From Gymnodinialimonas phycosphaerae (GTDB lineage Bacteria; Pseudomonadota; Alphaproteobacteria; Rhodobacterales; Rhodobacteraceae): 64,000 bases of DNA. Made by a program: the position numbers and the translations under genes. The stretch's first letter is position 1. Each line of letters opens with the position of its first letter. The notes under the pieces were generated by a model, which made no database searches, had not been told where the DNA came from, and was given only the letters and a program-made list of their open reading frames with translations. This document shows, piece after piece, positions 63,610 to 64,000 of this stretch. Location: NCBI RefSeq assembly GCF_019195455.1, contig NZ_JAIMBW010000001.1, positions 1,178,001-1,242,000 on the forward strand. Direction: 5' to 3'.

Positions 63610-64000
<391 letters not shown>

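Overview
The window is high-GC alphaproteobacterial chromosome, almost certainly from the order Rhodobacterales (Roseobacter-type). Diagnostic content includes ChpT with CtrA-type boxes, the two-gene ornithine-lipid pathway (olsB-olsA), LpxI in place of LpxH, a class II (B12-dependent) ribonucleotide reductase, class II DAHP synthase, a VPLPA-CTERM surface protein, a Hint-domain protein and many 4-bp ATGA start/stop overlaps. The assignment rests on family content and codon use; no database search was possible.

Layout. 1-7.5 kb: a membrane-bound alpha/beta hydrolase cut by the window edge, CcdA, a TusA-family protein, a polyamine-type ABC operon (potB-potC-potA, no binding protein), a VPLPA-CTERM protein and a shortened cytochrome c. 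7.5-17.3 kb: rplM-rpsI, a lipoprotein, SpeD, a hotdog thioesterase divergent from an enoyl-CoA hydratase homologue, an M32 carboxypeptidase coupled to heme A synthase, TrmJ, ThiE and the ornithine-lipid genes. 17.4-28.7 kb: DUF3553 and chpT diverging from 20 bp, gamma-carbonic anhydrase-gmk-yicC, a PAS protein, DAHP synthase, a GlxA-type regulator coupled to an unknown protein, glnE and a YbaK-type deacylase.

28.7-42.2 kb is the envelope superoperon on the minus strand: frr-uppS-cdsA-dxr-rseP, a 0.5-kb gap holding a candidate small membrane protein, then bamA-skp-fabZ-lpxA-lpxI-lpxB. It links isoprenoid carrier synthesis, phospholipid precursor synthesis, outer-membrane protein assembly and lipid A synthesis. 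pyrH, the usual first gene, is separated from frr by a plus-strand Hint-domain gene, and lpxD is absent. 42.2-53.6 kb: miaA, an AraC regulator, a peptide-type ABC operon with an oversized permease and a fused double ATPase, then modABC for molybdate on the opposite strand. 53.6-64 kb: nrdJ with NrdR-like boxes, tRNA-Pro(UGG), a DUF192 protein, a two-domain cold-shock protein, pdxH, fabI, gpt, an AT-richer abortive-infection-type gene, a VOC protein and the end of a CorC-type protein.

Most of the window is core housekeeping sequence. The least ordinary signals are: (i) the isolated Abi_C-type gene with a run of hairpins before it (61.7-62.7 kb); (ii) two exact TTAA-N7-TTAAC sites at 17460 and 20505, one close to chpT; (iii) an inverted pair of NrdR-like boxes around the nrdJ leader; (iv) several small tandem hairpin arrays between genes (18.35, 21.41, 50.98 and 60.18 kb); and (v) the Hint-domain gene between pyrH and frr. 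No CRISPR array, prophage, integrase or insertion sequence was seen.
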